Of a stretch of DNA of 35,934 nucleotides, positions 15,128 through 22,720 are shown in pieces; within the stretch, counting starts at the first letter, position 1, and every line of letters starts with the position of its first letter. Both the position numbers and the translations under genes were made by a program. The notes under the pieces are model-generated. The model was given only the letters and a program-made list of their open reading frames with translations, ran no database searches and was not told the DNA's origin. The DNA is from an uncultured Collinsella sp. (GTDB taxonomy: Bacteria > Actinomycetota > Coriobacteriia > Coriobacteriales > Coriobacteriaceae), in the NCBI GenBank assembly GCA_902493835.1, contig CABURG010000002.1, positions 1 through 35,934 on the forward strand, given 5' to 3'.

Positions 15128-15988
15128 ATGGCGCAGCACACGGCCCAGCAAAATGCCGAGGGCTCGCGCGATCTGTCCACGCTGGTCGACGCGTCGGCCG
15201 AGCTGCAGCATCTGGTGCAGACCATCTGGCGTCTGCGTCAGCCCGATGGCTGCCCGTGGGACCGCGAGCAGACGCACCGAAGCATTGGCAAGAACATGAT
15301 CGAGGAAGCCTACGAGGCGCTCGACTGCATCGAGGCGGACGACGCGGCGCATCTGCGCGAGGAGCTCGGCGACGTGCTCATGCAAGTAGTGTTGCATGCG
15401 CAGATCGCGGCGGACGCCGGTGAGTTTACGCTGGCCGATGTGGCACGCGATATCGACGCCAAGCTCATCCGCCGCCACCCGCACGTGTTTGGCGATGCGG
15501 ATGCCGATAACTCCGACGATGTGCTCAAGATCTGGGACGAGGTTAAGCTTGCCGAGAAGGCTGCCAAGGACAAGGCCGTGGCGGCAGGCGAGGCTGCGCC
15601 CGAGGGCCTGCTTGACGGCGTGCCCACACATCTGCCGGCGCTGATGCAGGCCCAGAAGGTGTCGCGCAAGGCGGCTGCCGTGGGCTTTGAGTGGGAGACA
15701 GTCCAGGATGTGTGGGACGAGGTTGCCGAGGAGCGTGCCGAGTTTGAGGCCGAGGCTCCCGGCTCGCTCGAGCGCGAGATGGAGTTTGGCGACCTGCTCT
15801 TTGCCCTGGTCAACGTTGCGCGCAAGGAGGGTATCGACGCCGAGAGCGCCCTGCGCGCGAGCACGGCCAAGTTTCGCCGTCGCTGGGCTGCGATGGAACA
15901 GATGGCGGCCAATGCCCACGTTGATCTTGCCGAGCTTTCGACCCATGGGCTCAACGACCTGTGGGACGCAGCAAAGGCAGGGGAGTAA
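15128..15988 (+). CDS. mazG: Nucleoside triphosphate pyrophosphohydrolase MazG
   Basis: A 286-residue two-domain MazG that cleaves (d)NTPs to monophosphate and pyrophosphate, a house-cleaning enzyme. The first domain has LRQPDGCPWDREQTHRS and the EEAYEALDCIE / LREELGDVLMQVVLHAQIA metal-binding helices. The second has RAEFEAEAPGSLEREMEFGDLLFALVNVAR. The interdomain stretch is acidic and Ala-rich. The start at 15128 has GGAGGA just upstream within the preceding stop region. A terminator follows. Confidence 0.93.
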   Translation: MAQHTAQQNAEGSRDLSTLVDASAELQHLVQTIWRLRQPDGCPWDREQTHRSIGKNMIEEAYEALDCIEADDAAHLREELGDVLMQVVLHAQIAADAGEFTLADVARDIDAKLIRRHPHVFGDADADNSDDVLKIWDEVKLAEKAAKDKAVAAGEAAPEGLLDGVPTHLPALMQAQKVSRKAAAVGFEWETVQDVWDEVAEERAEFEAEAPGSLEREMEFGDLLFALVNVARKEGIDAESALRASTAKFRRRWAAMEQMAANAHVDLAELSTHGLNDLWDAAKAGE

Positions 15989-15992
15989 GACT

Positions 15993-16038
15993 GCGGGAAC
16001 GACGGGCTGACACGCCTCATCGTTCCCGCTATATTTTT
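15993..16038 (+). terminator. Intrinsic terminator after mazG
   Basis: GCGGGAACGA (15993-16002) pairs with TCGTTCCCGC (16020-16029). A self-pairing loop and a TATATTTTT tract follow. Confidence 0.8.
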
Positions 16039-16059
16039 CGAAAATCAAGTGTATCCCTC

Positions 16060-16104
16060 GGCTAACTTAGGGCATAATGCAAAAAGTGCGACAAGGCTAA
16101 CTTA
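16060..16104 (+). promoter_or_regulatory. Upstream region of eno with a repeated GGCTAACTTA box
   Basis: The 10-base word GGCTAACTTA occurs at 16060-16069 and again at 16095-16104, a spacing of 35 bases. CATAAT at 16072-16077 between them is a possible -10 box, without a convincing -35. The paired boxes could be a regulator-binding site for enolase. Confidence 0.35.
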
Positions 16105-16180
16105 TGAACCTGCGCGCCTCTACAGCGTGCAAGCCGCGTCGCCAAGCATTCAACCCGTTTCCAAGTGAGAGGGAGACAAC

Positions 16181-17470
16181 ATGAGCGATATTTTGGACGT
16201 CTACGGTCGCGAGGTGCTCGACAGCCGCGGCAATCCCACCGTCGAGGTCGAGGTCGTGCTCGAGGACGGCAGCTTTGGCCGCGCAATGGTGCCTTCGGGT
16301 GCTTCGACCGGCGCCTTTGAGGCCTGCGAGCTGCGCGACGGGGACAAGGGTCGCTACCTGGGCAAGGGCGTTTCGCAGGCCGTCGAGCATGTCAACAACG
16401 AGTGCGCTAACGCCGTCGTGGGCCTCGACGCCTTCGACCAGCGCGCCGTCGATGCCGCGCTGATTGCCGCGGACGGTACCCCCAACAAGACCAAGCTCGG
16501 TGCCAACGCCATCCTGGGCGTGTCGCTGGCCGTTGCCCGCGCCGCCGCCGAGTCGGCGGGCCTGTCGCTGTACCAGTACCTGGGCGGCGTCAACGCTCAT
16601 CTGCTGCCCACACCTATGATGAACATCCTCAACGGCGGCGTGCATGCCGACAATAACGTTGACTTCCAGGAGTTCATGATCATGCCGGTGGGCGCCCCGA
16701 GTTTTGCCGAGGGCCTGCGTTGGTGCGCCGAGGTATACCACACCCTCAAGGGCGTGCTGCACGAGGCCGGCCTGGGCGGCGGCGTGGGCGACGAGGGCGG
16801 CTTTGCCCCCAACCTCAAGACCAATGCCGAGCCGTTCGAGTACATCACCAAGGCCGTCGAGAAGGCTGGCTTTAAGCCCGGCGTCGACTTCATGTACGCC
16901 ATGGACCCGGCCTCGACCGAGTTCTACAACGCCGAGACCGGCATGTACGAGCTCAAGGGCGAGGGCGTGGAGTACACGAGTGCCCAGATGGTTGATTACT
17001 GGGAGAAGCTCGTCGACACCTATCCCATCATCTCCATCGAGGACGGCATGGCCGAGGAGGACTGGGACGGCTGGGTTGAGCTCACCCGTCGCATTGGCAA
17101 CAAGGTGCAGCTGGTGGGCGACGACCTGTTCGTCACCAACACCGAGCGCCTCAAGAAGGGCATCGAGCTGGGTGCCGCCAACGCGATCCTGGTCAAGGTC
17201 AACCAGATCGGCACGCTCACCGAGTCGCTCGAGGCCATCGAGACCGCCAAGGAGGCCGGTTACGCTTGCATCGTGAGCCACCGTTCCGGCGAGACCGAGG
17301 ACTCCACGATCGCCGACCTGGTCGTGGGCGTTAACGCCGGCCAAATCAAGTCGGGCGCCCCGTGTCGCAGCGACCGTATTGCCAAGTACAACCAGCTCAT
17401 CCGCATCGAGGACGAGCTTGAGGGCAGCGCGCGCTACGCCGGCAAGGCCGCGTTCTACAACATTCGCTAA
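16181..17470 (+). CDS. eno: Enolase
   Basis: A 429-residue enolase interconverting 2-phosphoglycerate and phosphoenolpyruvate in glycolysis. It has the N-terminal DVYGREVLDSRGNPTVEVEV, the GASTGAFEACELRD loop, magnesium ligands in SIEDGMAEEDWDG and GDDLFVTN, and the C-terminal signature region VKVNQIGTLTES and SHRSGETEDSTIADL. Length and sequence are normal for the family. GAGAGGGAG lies close before the ATG. It has its own upstream region and is followed by two hairpins, so it is probably monocistronic. Confidence 0.97.
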   Translation: MSDILDVYGREVLDSRGNPTVEVEVVLEDGSFGRAMVPSGASTGAFEACELRDGDKGRYLGKGVSQAVEHVNNECANAVVGLDAFDQRAVDAALIAADGTPNKTKLGANAILGVSLAVARAAAESAGLSLYQYLGGVNAHLLPTPMMNILNGGVHADNNVDFQEFMIMPVGAPSFAEGLRWCAEVYHTLKGVLHEAGLGGGVGDEGGFAPNLKTNAEPFEYITKAVEKAGFKPGVDFMYAMDPASTEFYNAETGMYELKGEGVEYTSAQMVDYWEKLVDTYPIISIEDGMAEEDWDGWVELTRRIGNKVQLVGDDLFVTNTERLKKGIELGAANAILVKVNQIGTLTESLEAIETAKEAGYACIVSHRSGETEDSTIADLVVGVNAGQIKSGAPCRSDRIAKYNQLIRIEDELEGSARYAGKAAFYNIR

Positions 17471-17482
17471 ACGGGCGAATTT

Positions 17483-17574
17483 GGCGAGGGGGAGGCTGAC
17501 TCGGTTCCGCCTCGCCTTGGCTGGATGCCGCAAAGCGCTATGGGCGCTGGGCCATACGGCTCAGCGCCTTTTTT
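17483..17574 (+). terminator. Tandem hairpins after eno, the second a strong terminator
   Basis: GGCGAGG (17483-17489) pairs with CCTCGCC (17510-17516). A second stem, GGCGCTGGGCC (17543-17553) with GGCTCAGCGCC (17558-17568), is followed by six Ts (17569-17574). Confidence 0.85.
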
Positions 17575-17613
17575 ATGTCGAGCAAAGGCTGGCGAAGGCG
17601 GTGCGCGCGCTCG

Positions 17614-17622
17614 TGCTATAAC
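17614..17622 (+). promoter_or_regulatory. Probable extended -10 promoter of the division gene
   Basis: TGCTATAAC is an extended -10 element 43 bases before the start codon and just after the enolase terminator. No clear -35 is visible, as expected for this class. Confidence 0.4.
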
Positions 17623-17665
17623 TAGAATACTAAGCGCAAACAAACCTCAACCGCACAAGGCGCAC

Positions 17666-18427
17666 ATGGATCAGATTTACGACAACAGGTACTATTCCGC
17701 CGGTTCGCGTGAGCCGTCGCCTCGCCGTGCGCGCACGGTGCAGCTCGGTGGGTCCGCCTACGCTGGCGCCGACCGCTCCATGCAGCGCCCGACAAGTACC
17801 TCGCGCCCCAATGCTCAAGTGAATACTTCGTCAGATGGACCGGTGCGCCCGGCACGTTCGTCGCATGCATCGCGTCCCTCGACTCAGGCACACGACAAAT
17901 CGAGCAGGCCTTCGAACCGTTTTTCGGGCTCGGACTTTATGCACTACGCCAACGACAACGCGGTGGTCAAGGCGATCTACGACTTTACCCACGGTCCTCA
18001 GCGAGGGCTATTCATCGGCATTGTCGTTGCCCTGGTGCTCGTGAGCCTGTATTTCCCCGTGCGCGATCTGTATGTGGCAAAGCGTTCGAGCGATATCTTG
18101 GCCAAGCAGGTCGAGATTCGTCAGCAATACAATGATGGGCTGCAAAAAAGCGTCGACAAACTGCTCTCGGAGGAGGGCATTAAGGATGCGGCGTCCGAGG
18201 ATCTGGGCCTGGTGATGCCCGGCGAGAAGAGGATTGAAGTGCAGGGCCTGGACGACGATTCGGATTCGTCTTCGAGCAAGAAGTCGTCGAACGCCAAGAA
18301 GGCCAGCGAAGTTGCCAAGGAAATCGAAGAAGTCGGTAAGGACGCCCCGTGGTACATCCAGGCGCTCGACATGCTGTTTGGGTTTAACGGTGTCGAGGGC
18401 CAGACGGTCGTGTCCAACGGCAAATAG
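17666..18427 (+). CDS. FtsB/DivIC-like septum-formation protein
   Basis: A 253-residue single-pass membrane protein. Residues 1 to about 90 form a basic, Ser/Pro/Arg-rich cytoplasmic tail of low complexity. A membrane helix follows (about 113-131, GLFIGIVVALVLVSLYF), then a short coiled coil (AKQVEIRQQYNDGLQKSVDKL) and the FtsB/DivIC-type EDLGLVMPGEKRIEV segment. Such proteins belong to the FtsQLB divisome complex. An acidic Ser/Lys-rich stretch and a C-terminal segment follow, longer than in minimal FtsB. The start at 17666 has CAAGG upstream; a longer frame reaches back into the terminator and is unlikely. It probably shares an mRNA with the Ppx gene, 20 bases on. Confidence 0.75.
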   Translation: MDQIYDNRYYSAGSREPSPRRARTVQLGGSAYAGADRSMQRPTSTSRPNAQVNTSSDGPVRPARSSHASRPSTQAHDKSSRPSNRFSGSDFMHYANDNAVVKAIYDFTHGPQRGLFIGIVVALVLVSLYFPVRDLYVAKRSSDILAKQVEIRQQYNDGLQKSVDKLLSEEGIKDAASEDLGLVMPGEKRIEVQGLDDDSDSSSSKKSSNAKKASEVAKEIEEVGKDAPWYIQALDMLFGFNGVEGQTVVSNGK

Positions 18428-18447
18428 CGCCCGGAGGGGAGCCCGCA

Positions 18448-19449
18448 ATGGCAGATTGCAAACGATATAAGGTGGCGGCGATCGATCTGGGAACGGTGTC
18501 GTCGCGACTGGTGCTGGCGCAGGTCGAGGGCGGGGCGATCGTGGAATCGTCCAAGCATACCGAGATTACCGACCTGGGCGAGGGTGTGGACGCGACGGGT
18601 CGCTTTTGCGAGGCGGCGGTCGAGCGCGTGCTCGCTGCGTGTCGCATGTTTGTGGACGAGGCGCGTGCCTTTGGGGCCGCGTGCATTTGCACCACATGCA
18701 CGAGCGCCGCGCGCGATGCATCCAATGCCGCACTGCTGCTGGACGGTCTGCGTGAGCTGGGGCTCGAACCGCAGGTGATTCCGGGCGAGGTCGAGGCGCG
18801 CCTGACGTTTTTTGGCGTGGCGCACGACTTTGCCGGCGAGCGCATCATTGTTGCCGATTCGGGCGGCGGATCCACGGAGCTCGCGACGGGCGTCTATGCG
18901 CCGGAGCGTGGGGTCTTTGCGCTGGAGGGCACGCGTTCGCTGGACATCGGTTGTCGCCGTGTGACGGAGCGATTTTTCTCGGCACTGCCGCCCGCACGCG
19001 GCGAGCTTACTGCCGCTGCCGCGTGGGCGGGCGAGCAGTTCGCTGCCTATTTTGAGGGCCTGCCGAGCAGTTTTGAGCGCGCCGAACGCTTGGTCGCAGT
19101 GGGTGGCACCGTCACCACACTCGTGGCGCTCGTTCATGAGCTGGAACCGTACGATTCGAGCTTTGTGCACCTGCGCGAGCTTTCGCTGGATCAGGTTTCG
19201 GCCGCTATCGAGCGCATGTCTGCGTTGGATGCGGACGGCATCGCCGCTCTACCGGGTGTACAGCCCAAACGCGCGGGCGTGATCTTGGCTGGTGCCGTGG
19301 TAATCCGCGAGCTTATGCGAGCCGGCGGCTACAAGACGCTCACTGTAAGCGAGAACAGCTTACTCGCCGGCATGGCCGCCACCATCAACGAGGCTCTCGA
19401 CGGTGCGACCCCCACCATCTCCTGGACCCCAGAGCTCAGCACCCTCTAA
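18448..19449 (+). CDS. Ppx/GppA family exopolyphosphatase or pppGpp phosphatase
   Basis: A 333-residue ASKHA-fold phosphatase. Motifs: AAIDLGTVSSRLVLAQ (phosphate 1 loop), TSAARDASN, PGEVEARLTFFG, VADSGGGSTEL (phosphate 2 loop) and AVGGTVTTL. It is the short form, without the C-terminal HD-like extension of E. coli Ppx. It removes phosphate from polyphosphate or the gamma phosphate of pppGpp; sequence alone does not decide. The phosphate 1 loop reads GTVSSR instead of the common GSNSxR. GGAGGGGAG lies before the ATG. The pairing with an FtsB-like gene is frequent in actinobacteria. Confidence 0.88.
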   Translation: MADCKRYKVAAIDLGTVSSRLVLAQVEGGAIVESSKHTEITDLGEGVDATGRFCEAAVERVLAACRMFVDEARAFGAACICTTCTSAARDASNAALLLDGLRELGLEPQVIPGEVEARLTFFGVAHDFAGERIIVADSGGGSTELATGVYAPERGVFALEGTRSLDIGCRRVTERFFSALPPARGELTAAAAWAGEQFAAYFEGLPSSFERAERLVAVGGTVTTLVALVHELEPYDSSFVHLRELSLDQVSAAIERMSALDADGIAALPGVQPKRAGVILAGAVVIRELMRAGGYKTLTVSENSLLAGMAATINEALDGATPTISWTPELSTL

Positions 19450-19451
19450 AT

Positions 19452-19520
19452 AAGTTGCGGTGAAATAGTTCCTAAATAAGCTGGTAAACGGTATAAACAG
19501 GATCTATTCCACCGCAACTT
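19452..19520. repeat. 69-bp palindromic element, copy 2
   Basis: The ends AAGTTGCGGTGAAATAG (19452-19468) and CTATTCCACCGCAACTT (19504-19520) form inverted arms with one wobble. They are identical to the ends of the element at 12714-12782 apart from that base, and the total length is the same. The 35-base interior is unrelated to copy 1 but again has inward pairing (TCCT/AGGA). It lies just after the Ppx gene. Confidence 0.8.
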
Positions 19521-19564
19521 CTAAGGGACCGAAGCTGTCTTTTTAGCCCGTCCTAAATTAGTTG

Positions 19565-19722
19565 ACTTTCTGAAGCGCGGGGCGGTGGGACGTCTGCGTA
19601 TTTGCTGCGCAAATCCGCACCGGCTTCGGACGCCTGCTGGCGCCCTCGCCGGCTCGCTGCGGACGCTGCGCGTCCGCTTGACGCTCGCCCCCCCCTCGCG
19701 GGTTCGAGTCCCACCGGCATCT
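19565..19722 (+). other. GC-rich palindromic block ending in a tRNA 3'-end-like fragment
   Basis: The stretch has several short self-pairing words (TTTGCTGCGCAAA, GGACGCTGCGCGTCC) and a run of eight or more Cs near 19688-19695. It ends in GGGTTCGAGTCCCACCG (19700-19716) followed by GCATCTA. That is a T-arm and 3' acceptor strand without the 5' half of a tRNA, so a remnant rather than a gene. The 17-base T-arm word is identical, in inverted orientation, to that of the neighbouring tRNA-Leu. Confidence 0.5.
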
Positions 19723-19760
19723 AAAAGAAGTGAGCCCGCATCCCTTGGGGACACGGGCTC
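19723..19760 (-). terminator. Terminator downstream of tRNA-Leu (minus strand)
   Basis: On the minus strand GAGCCCG pairs with CGGGCTC (19754-19760 with 19732-19738), followed by CTTTT at 19723-19727. Confidence 0.65.
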
Positions 19761-19772
19761 GAAAGCTCCATA

Positions 19773-19857
19773 TGGTAGGGGCGGTGGGACTCGAACCCAC
19801 AATCCTTGCGGCGAGAGATTTTAAGTCTCCTGCGTATGCCAATTCCGCCACGCCCCC
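19773..19857 (-). tRNA. tRNA-Leu (anticodon UAA)
   Basis: An 85-base class II tRNA including an encoded CCA (19773-19775). On the minus strand the acceptor GGGGGCG pairs with CGCCCCT (one wobble). The D arm has GCGGAATTGGCATACGC. The anticodon stem GGAGA/TCTCT encloses loop CTTAAAA with anticodon TAA. The variable arm is long, and the T arm is GTGGG-TTCGAGT-CCCAC. The anticodon and long variable arm identify leucine. Confidence 0.95.
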
Positions 19858-19888
19858 GTGAGACTAGAAGTCTAGCACAAGCCGTCCG

Positions 19889-20512
19889 TTACGCGTTGAC
19901 GGCCATCGAGTGTTGCCCCGACTTCTCCAGGAACTCCTGGAACTTGGCTTCGTCGCCCTTGTTCTTGTACTGCAGAGCCAACAGATACTCCAAGCGGCAG
20001 CTCTTGACCTTGTCGTCACCGGCCTCCTTGAGCATGCGCTCCAGCTCGGGAATGTCGTTGTGGCGCTTGAGGATCATCGTGTCGTACATCAGTTGGCATT
20101 CGTGTGCGACTGCCTCGGCCTGGCCGCCCTCAAAGCCTTTGATCTCGTGCAGCAGCTCCTTGGACTTTTTGCGGTCCTCCTGGCCAACGTAGTAGTTAAA
20201 GGCCTTAATCACCAGGTCGACGCGCTGCATCTTGGGCAGATTGAGTCCCAGCAGCAAATCGAACATCTCGTCGGCGCGCTTGTGGTCCTCGCGCAGCAGA
20301 TAGGAGTTCAGGCGCAGGTAGTCGCGGTTATAGCGCGGGTACAGCATGCTGGTGAGTTTGCCATCGAGCAAACGATCGAACTCGTCCCACTGCTTGGCAG
20401 CCATAAGCTGTTGCAGGCGCTTAAACGTGGTGCGTTTTTTTACGCTAAAGAACACCGATATGGCGATACAAATAATGACGACGGCGGTCCAGAGGGTGCG
20501 GGAATCGGGCAT
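19889..20512 (-). CDS. Membrane-anchored helical-repeat protein of unknown function
   Basis: A 207-residue protein with an N-terminal membrane anchor (TLWTAVVIICIAISVFFSV, residues about 6-24) and a helical, charged remainder. The pattern (LLDGKLTSMLYPRYNRDYLRLNSYLL, FNYYVGQEDRKKSKELLHEIKG, CRLEYLLALQYKNKGDEAKFQEFL) looks like degenerate TPR repeats. The start at 20512 has AAGGA at good spacing; the longer frame upstream covers the promoter region. A function is not recognisable. It could be a cell-envelope scaffold. Confidence 0.75.
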   Translation of the reverse strand: MPDSRTLWTAVVIICIAISVFFSVKKRTTFKRLQQLMAAKQWDEFDRLLDGKLTSMLYPRYNRDYLRLNSYLLREDHKRADEMFDLLLGLNLPKMQRVDLVIKAFNYYVGQEDRKKSKELLHEIKGFEGGQAEAVAHECQLMYDTMILKRHNDIPELERMLKEAGDDKVKSCRLEYLLALQYKNKGDEAKFQEFLEKSGQHSMAVNA

Positions 20513-20567
20513 TTTAGAGTCCTTAGTCGCTCGTAAAGCGAGCGGTATGACAACACGTGCTAGATGT

Positions 20568-20596
20568 ATTATACGCGGCGTGCAAGCAAACTGGCA
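20568..20596 (-). promoter_or_regulatory. Promoter of the helical-repeat membrane protein
   Basis: On the minus strand a perfect TATAAT (20568-20573) is preceded by 17 bases and TGCCAG as a weak -35. It lies 56 bases before the start codon. Confidence 0.5.
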
Positions 20597-20675
20597 TAAA
20601 AGCGCATCGAGGCCGAGCGCCATCGCTCGCTGCGGTACACTTACCTAAAGTAAACCATGAAGGGAGACATTACCT

Positions 20676-20963
20676 ATGAAGAAGATTGTTTTGGCTTGCG
20701 GTGCTGGCGCTGCTACTTCCACGCTCGTTGCCCAGAAGGTCGCCACCATGCTCGACGCCAACGGTTACGCCGACAAGTACGAGATCGTGCAGTGCGCCAT
20801 CTCCGAGGCCAAGGACGTTTGCGACGAGGGCGCCGATCTGCTGATCGCCACCACCGTTGCCCCCGAGGGCCTTACCTGCCCGTACGTGAGCGGCGTGCCC
20901 TTCATGACCGGCATGAACCGCGTCGCTGCCGAGAAGGCCGTTCTTGACGTCATGGCTCAGTAG
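20676..20963 (+). CDS. Orphan PTS EIIB, galactitol/ascorbate type
   Basis: A 95-residue PTS EIIB of the lactose/galactitol-like fold. The N-terminal phosphorylation loop MKKIVLACGAGAATSTLVAQKV contains the phosphocysteine Cys8. In complete systems EIIB passes phosphate from EIIA to a sugar bound by EIIC. No EIIA or EIIC gene adjoins it, so it must partner with subunits encoded elsewhere or act in regulation. It has a well-placed AAGGGAG site. The next gene, a VOC protein, starts 11 bases on and is probably co-transcribed. Confidence 0.88.
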   Translation: MKKIVLACGAGAATSTLVAQKVATMLDANGYADKYEIVQCAISEAKDVCDEGADLLIATTVAPEGLTCPYVSGVPFMTGMNRVAAEKAVLDVMAQ

Positions 20964-20974
20964 GCGCTGACTGC

Positions 20975-21349
20975 ATGAGTGAGCAGAACGCCAATCCGGT
21001 CGAGCTCTTTGGCATGCGCGTTGCCCATGTGGGCATTAACGCCACCGACCCGGCAGACGCCCTGGAAATCGCGGAGCTGTTCTCGACGATGATGGGTCTG
21101 CCCGTTATCGAGACCCCAGTTTCGTACTTTAACGATTCGCTGGTCGAGGTCATGAAGCAGAATGGTCGTGGCACCAAGGGCCACATCGGCTTTGCCGTCA
21201 ACGACATTGATGCGGCCGAGAAGTGGTTTGCCGAGCGTGGGCTCGAGGTCAACGAAGAGTCGCGCGCGCTGCTGCCCGACGGTAGCACCAAGCTCGTGTA
21301 CTTTAAGCGCGAGTTCGCCGGTTTCGCCGTGCATCTGTGCCGCGAGTAG
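20975..21349 (+). CDS. VOC (glyoxalase-like) family protein
   Basis: A 124-residue single VOC domain. RVAHVGINATDPADALEIAELFSTMMGLP begins the first beta-alpha-beta-beta-beta module, and GHIGFAVNDIDAAEKWFAERGLEV begins the second, ending YFKREFAGFAVHLCRE. Candidate metal ligands are His18 or so, the His of GHIGF and a late glutamate. It resembles the VOC domain found beside or fused to KDPG/KHG aldolases, which would fit a sugar-acid pathway with the EIIB upstream, but no aldolase is present here. The substrate is unknown. Confidence 0.75.
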   Translation: MSEQNANPVELFGMRVAHVGINATDPADALEIAELFSTMMGLPVIETPVSYFNDSLVEVMKQNGRGTKGHIGFAVNDIDAAEKWFAERGLEVNEESRALLPDGSTKLVYFKREFAGFAVHLCRE

Positions 21350-21373
21350 CGCACAAGCTGCCATAGCTAGCAA

Positions 21374-21407
21374 AAAGGGATAGGGCCGTGTGGCCCTATC
21401 CCTTTAT
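21374..21407. terminator. Bidirectional terminator between the VOC gene and the sensor kinase
   Basis: A 14-base perfect stem, AAAGGGATAGGGCC with GGCCCTATCCCTTT, and a four-base loop. A-rich and T-rich flanks let it serve both convergent transcripts. Confidence 0.88.
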
Positions 21408-21424
21408 TTATGCCGAGGGGCTTC

Positions 21425-22720
21425 CTAGCGCGGCAGGCGAATCGTAAAGCGGCTGCCGACGCCCTCGACCGAGGTCACGCCGATGACACCGCCATGGCTA
21501 TCGACGATCCACTTGGCAATGGCAAGCCCCAGACCCGAGCCCTGCGCGCCGGCATCGCGTGCGTTGTCGGCTCGGTAGAACCGTTCAAACGCGTGAGCTG
21601 CGGATTCCTGGTTCATGCCGATGCCTTCGTCCTCAACACTTATGTCGATCGTGCCCGCGCCCGCATCGGGCGTTATGCCAAATGTGACGGTCGTTCCCGC
21701 ATCCGAGTACTTGGCGGCATTCTGCACGATCACGCGCAGAGCCTGCTTCACGAGTGCCACGTCGACGGGCGCGTCGCAGCGCGGGTCGCTGACAAGCACG
21801 GCGTCAAAGGCCAGCCGATACGTGTGCGTGGCATCGATCATCTGCGATTCCTCGCACACCTCGCCGACCAGTGCGGCCAGGTTGGTATCCGCACGCCGCA
21901 GGACCGTGCGTCCGGCATCGCCGCGCGCCAAAAACAGCAGCTGCTCCACGAGCTCCTGCATGTGCTCGCTTTCGGCCTTGAGGGACGCGATGGATTCTGC
22001 CAGCACGTCCGGGTCGTCTTTGCCCCAGCGGTTGAGCATGTTTACGTAGCCCTGAATCACCGCGATGGGCGTGCGCAGCTCGTGGCTCGCATCGTTGACA
22101 AAGCGCATCTGCTGCAGCTTTGCCTCTTGCATCTGGCGCAGCAGGCGGTTGAGTGCGACCTCGATACTCGCCAGATCGGCGTCGCCGGTGGTGACGCTCG
22201 GCGAGTCGACGCTTGCTCGCTCGATAGCCTGCTCCAGTGTTTCCATCTTGCCGCCGGAGAGCTGCATACGGCCGAGCTCGTCCACGCGCAAGGCCAGGTC
22301 GTTGAGCGGTGCCATGGTGCGGCGCACGCGACGGGCGCCGCCGAGCATGTCGAGCACGCTGATGACCTGCCAACCCACAACGACAAGGTAGAGAGGCCAT
22401 AGCGCGACGAGGTCCTGCGCGAGGGGGAAAGTCTTGGTGGTACGCGCAAGCTCGACGGTATAGGTGAGCGTTGCCGGGTCCCAGTCGCGCGCGGGCGTCA
22501 GCGACATGCCGTGAACGGTGGTGCCGGGGATCCATCCTGCGGTAAACGCGCCGTCGGGCAGCGTCTGGTTGTATCCATAGACGAGGATTGCCGCCGCAAT
22601 CACCATCAGCAGCAGATCGAGCCAGACGTAGCTCATCAAGCGGCGCCACATATAGCTCCAGTTGATGGCGCGGGCGATGGAGGTGACGCGCTTGGCCTCG
22701 GCGTTACGCGCGGCAGACAT
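21425..22720 (-). CDS. Sensor histidine kinase (OmpR-partner, two transmembrane segments)
   Basis: A 431-residue membrane kinase. The first membrane helix is at about 33-50 (WLDLLLMVIAAAILVYGY), followed by a short extracytoplasmic loop and a second helix at about 107-124. A HAMP-like region and linker follow, then the H-box NDASHELRTPIAVIQGY with phospho-accepting His213. The ATPase domain has the N-box VQNAAKYSDA, DEGIGM, FERFYRAD and GSGLGLAIAKW. It autophosphorylates and passes phosphate to the regulator upstream. The start chosen (22720) overlaps the regulator's end by 17 bases. The signal is unknown; the sensor loop of about 55 residues is small. Confidence 0.92.
   Translation of the reverse strand: MSAARNAEAKRVTSIARAINWSYMWRRLMSYVWLDLLLMVIAAAILVYGYNQTLPDGAFTAGWIPGTTVHGMSLTPARDWDPATLTYTVELARTTKTFPLAQDLVALWPLYLVVVGWQVISVLDMLGGARRVRRTMAPLNDLALRVDELGRMQLSGGKMETLEQAIERASVDSPSVTTGDADLASIEVALNRLLRQMQEAKLQQMRFVNDASHELRTPIAVIQGYVNMLNRWGKDDPDVLAESIASLKAESEHMQELVEQLLFLARGDAGRTVLRRADTNLAALVGEVCEESQMIDATHTYRLAFDAVLVSDPRCDAPVDVALVKQALRVIVQNAAKYSDAGTTVTFGITPDAGAGTIDISVEDEGIGMNQESAAHAFERFYRADNARDAGAQGSGLGLAIAKWIVDSHGGVIGVTSVEGVGSRFTIRLPR

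Noticed and set aside
19521..19851. Protein frames of 80-97 codons over the tRNA region
   Set aside because: They read through the tRNA-Leu and the GC-rich palindromes and are the usual spurious frames of tRNA loci.
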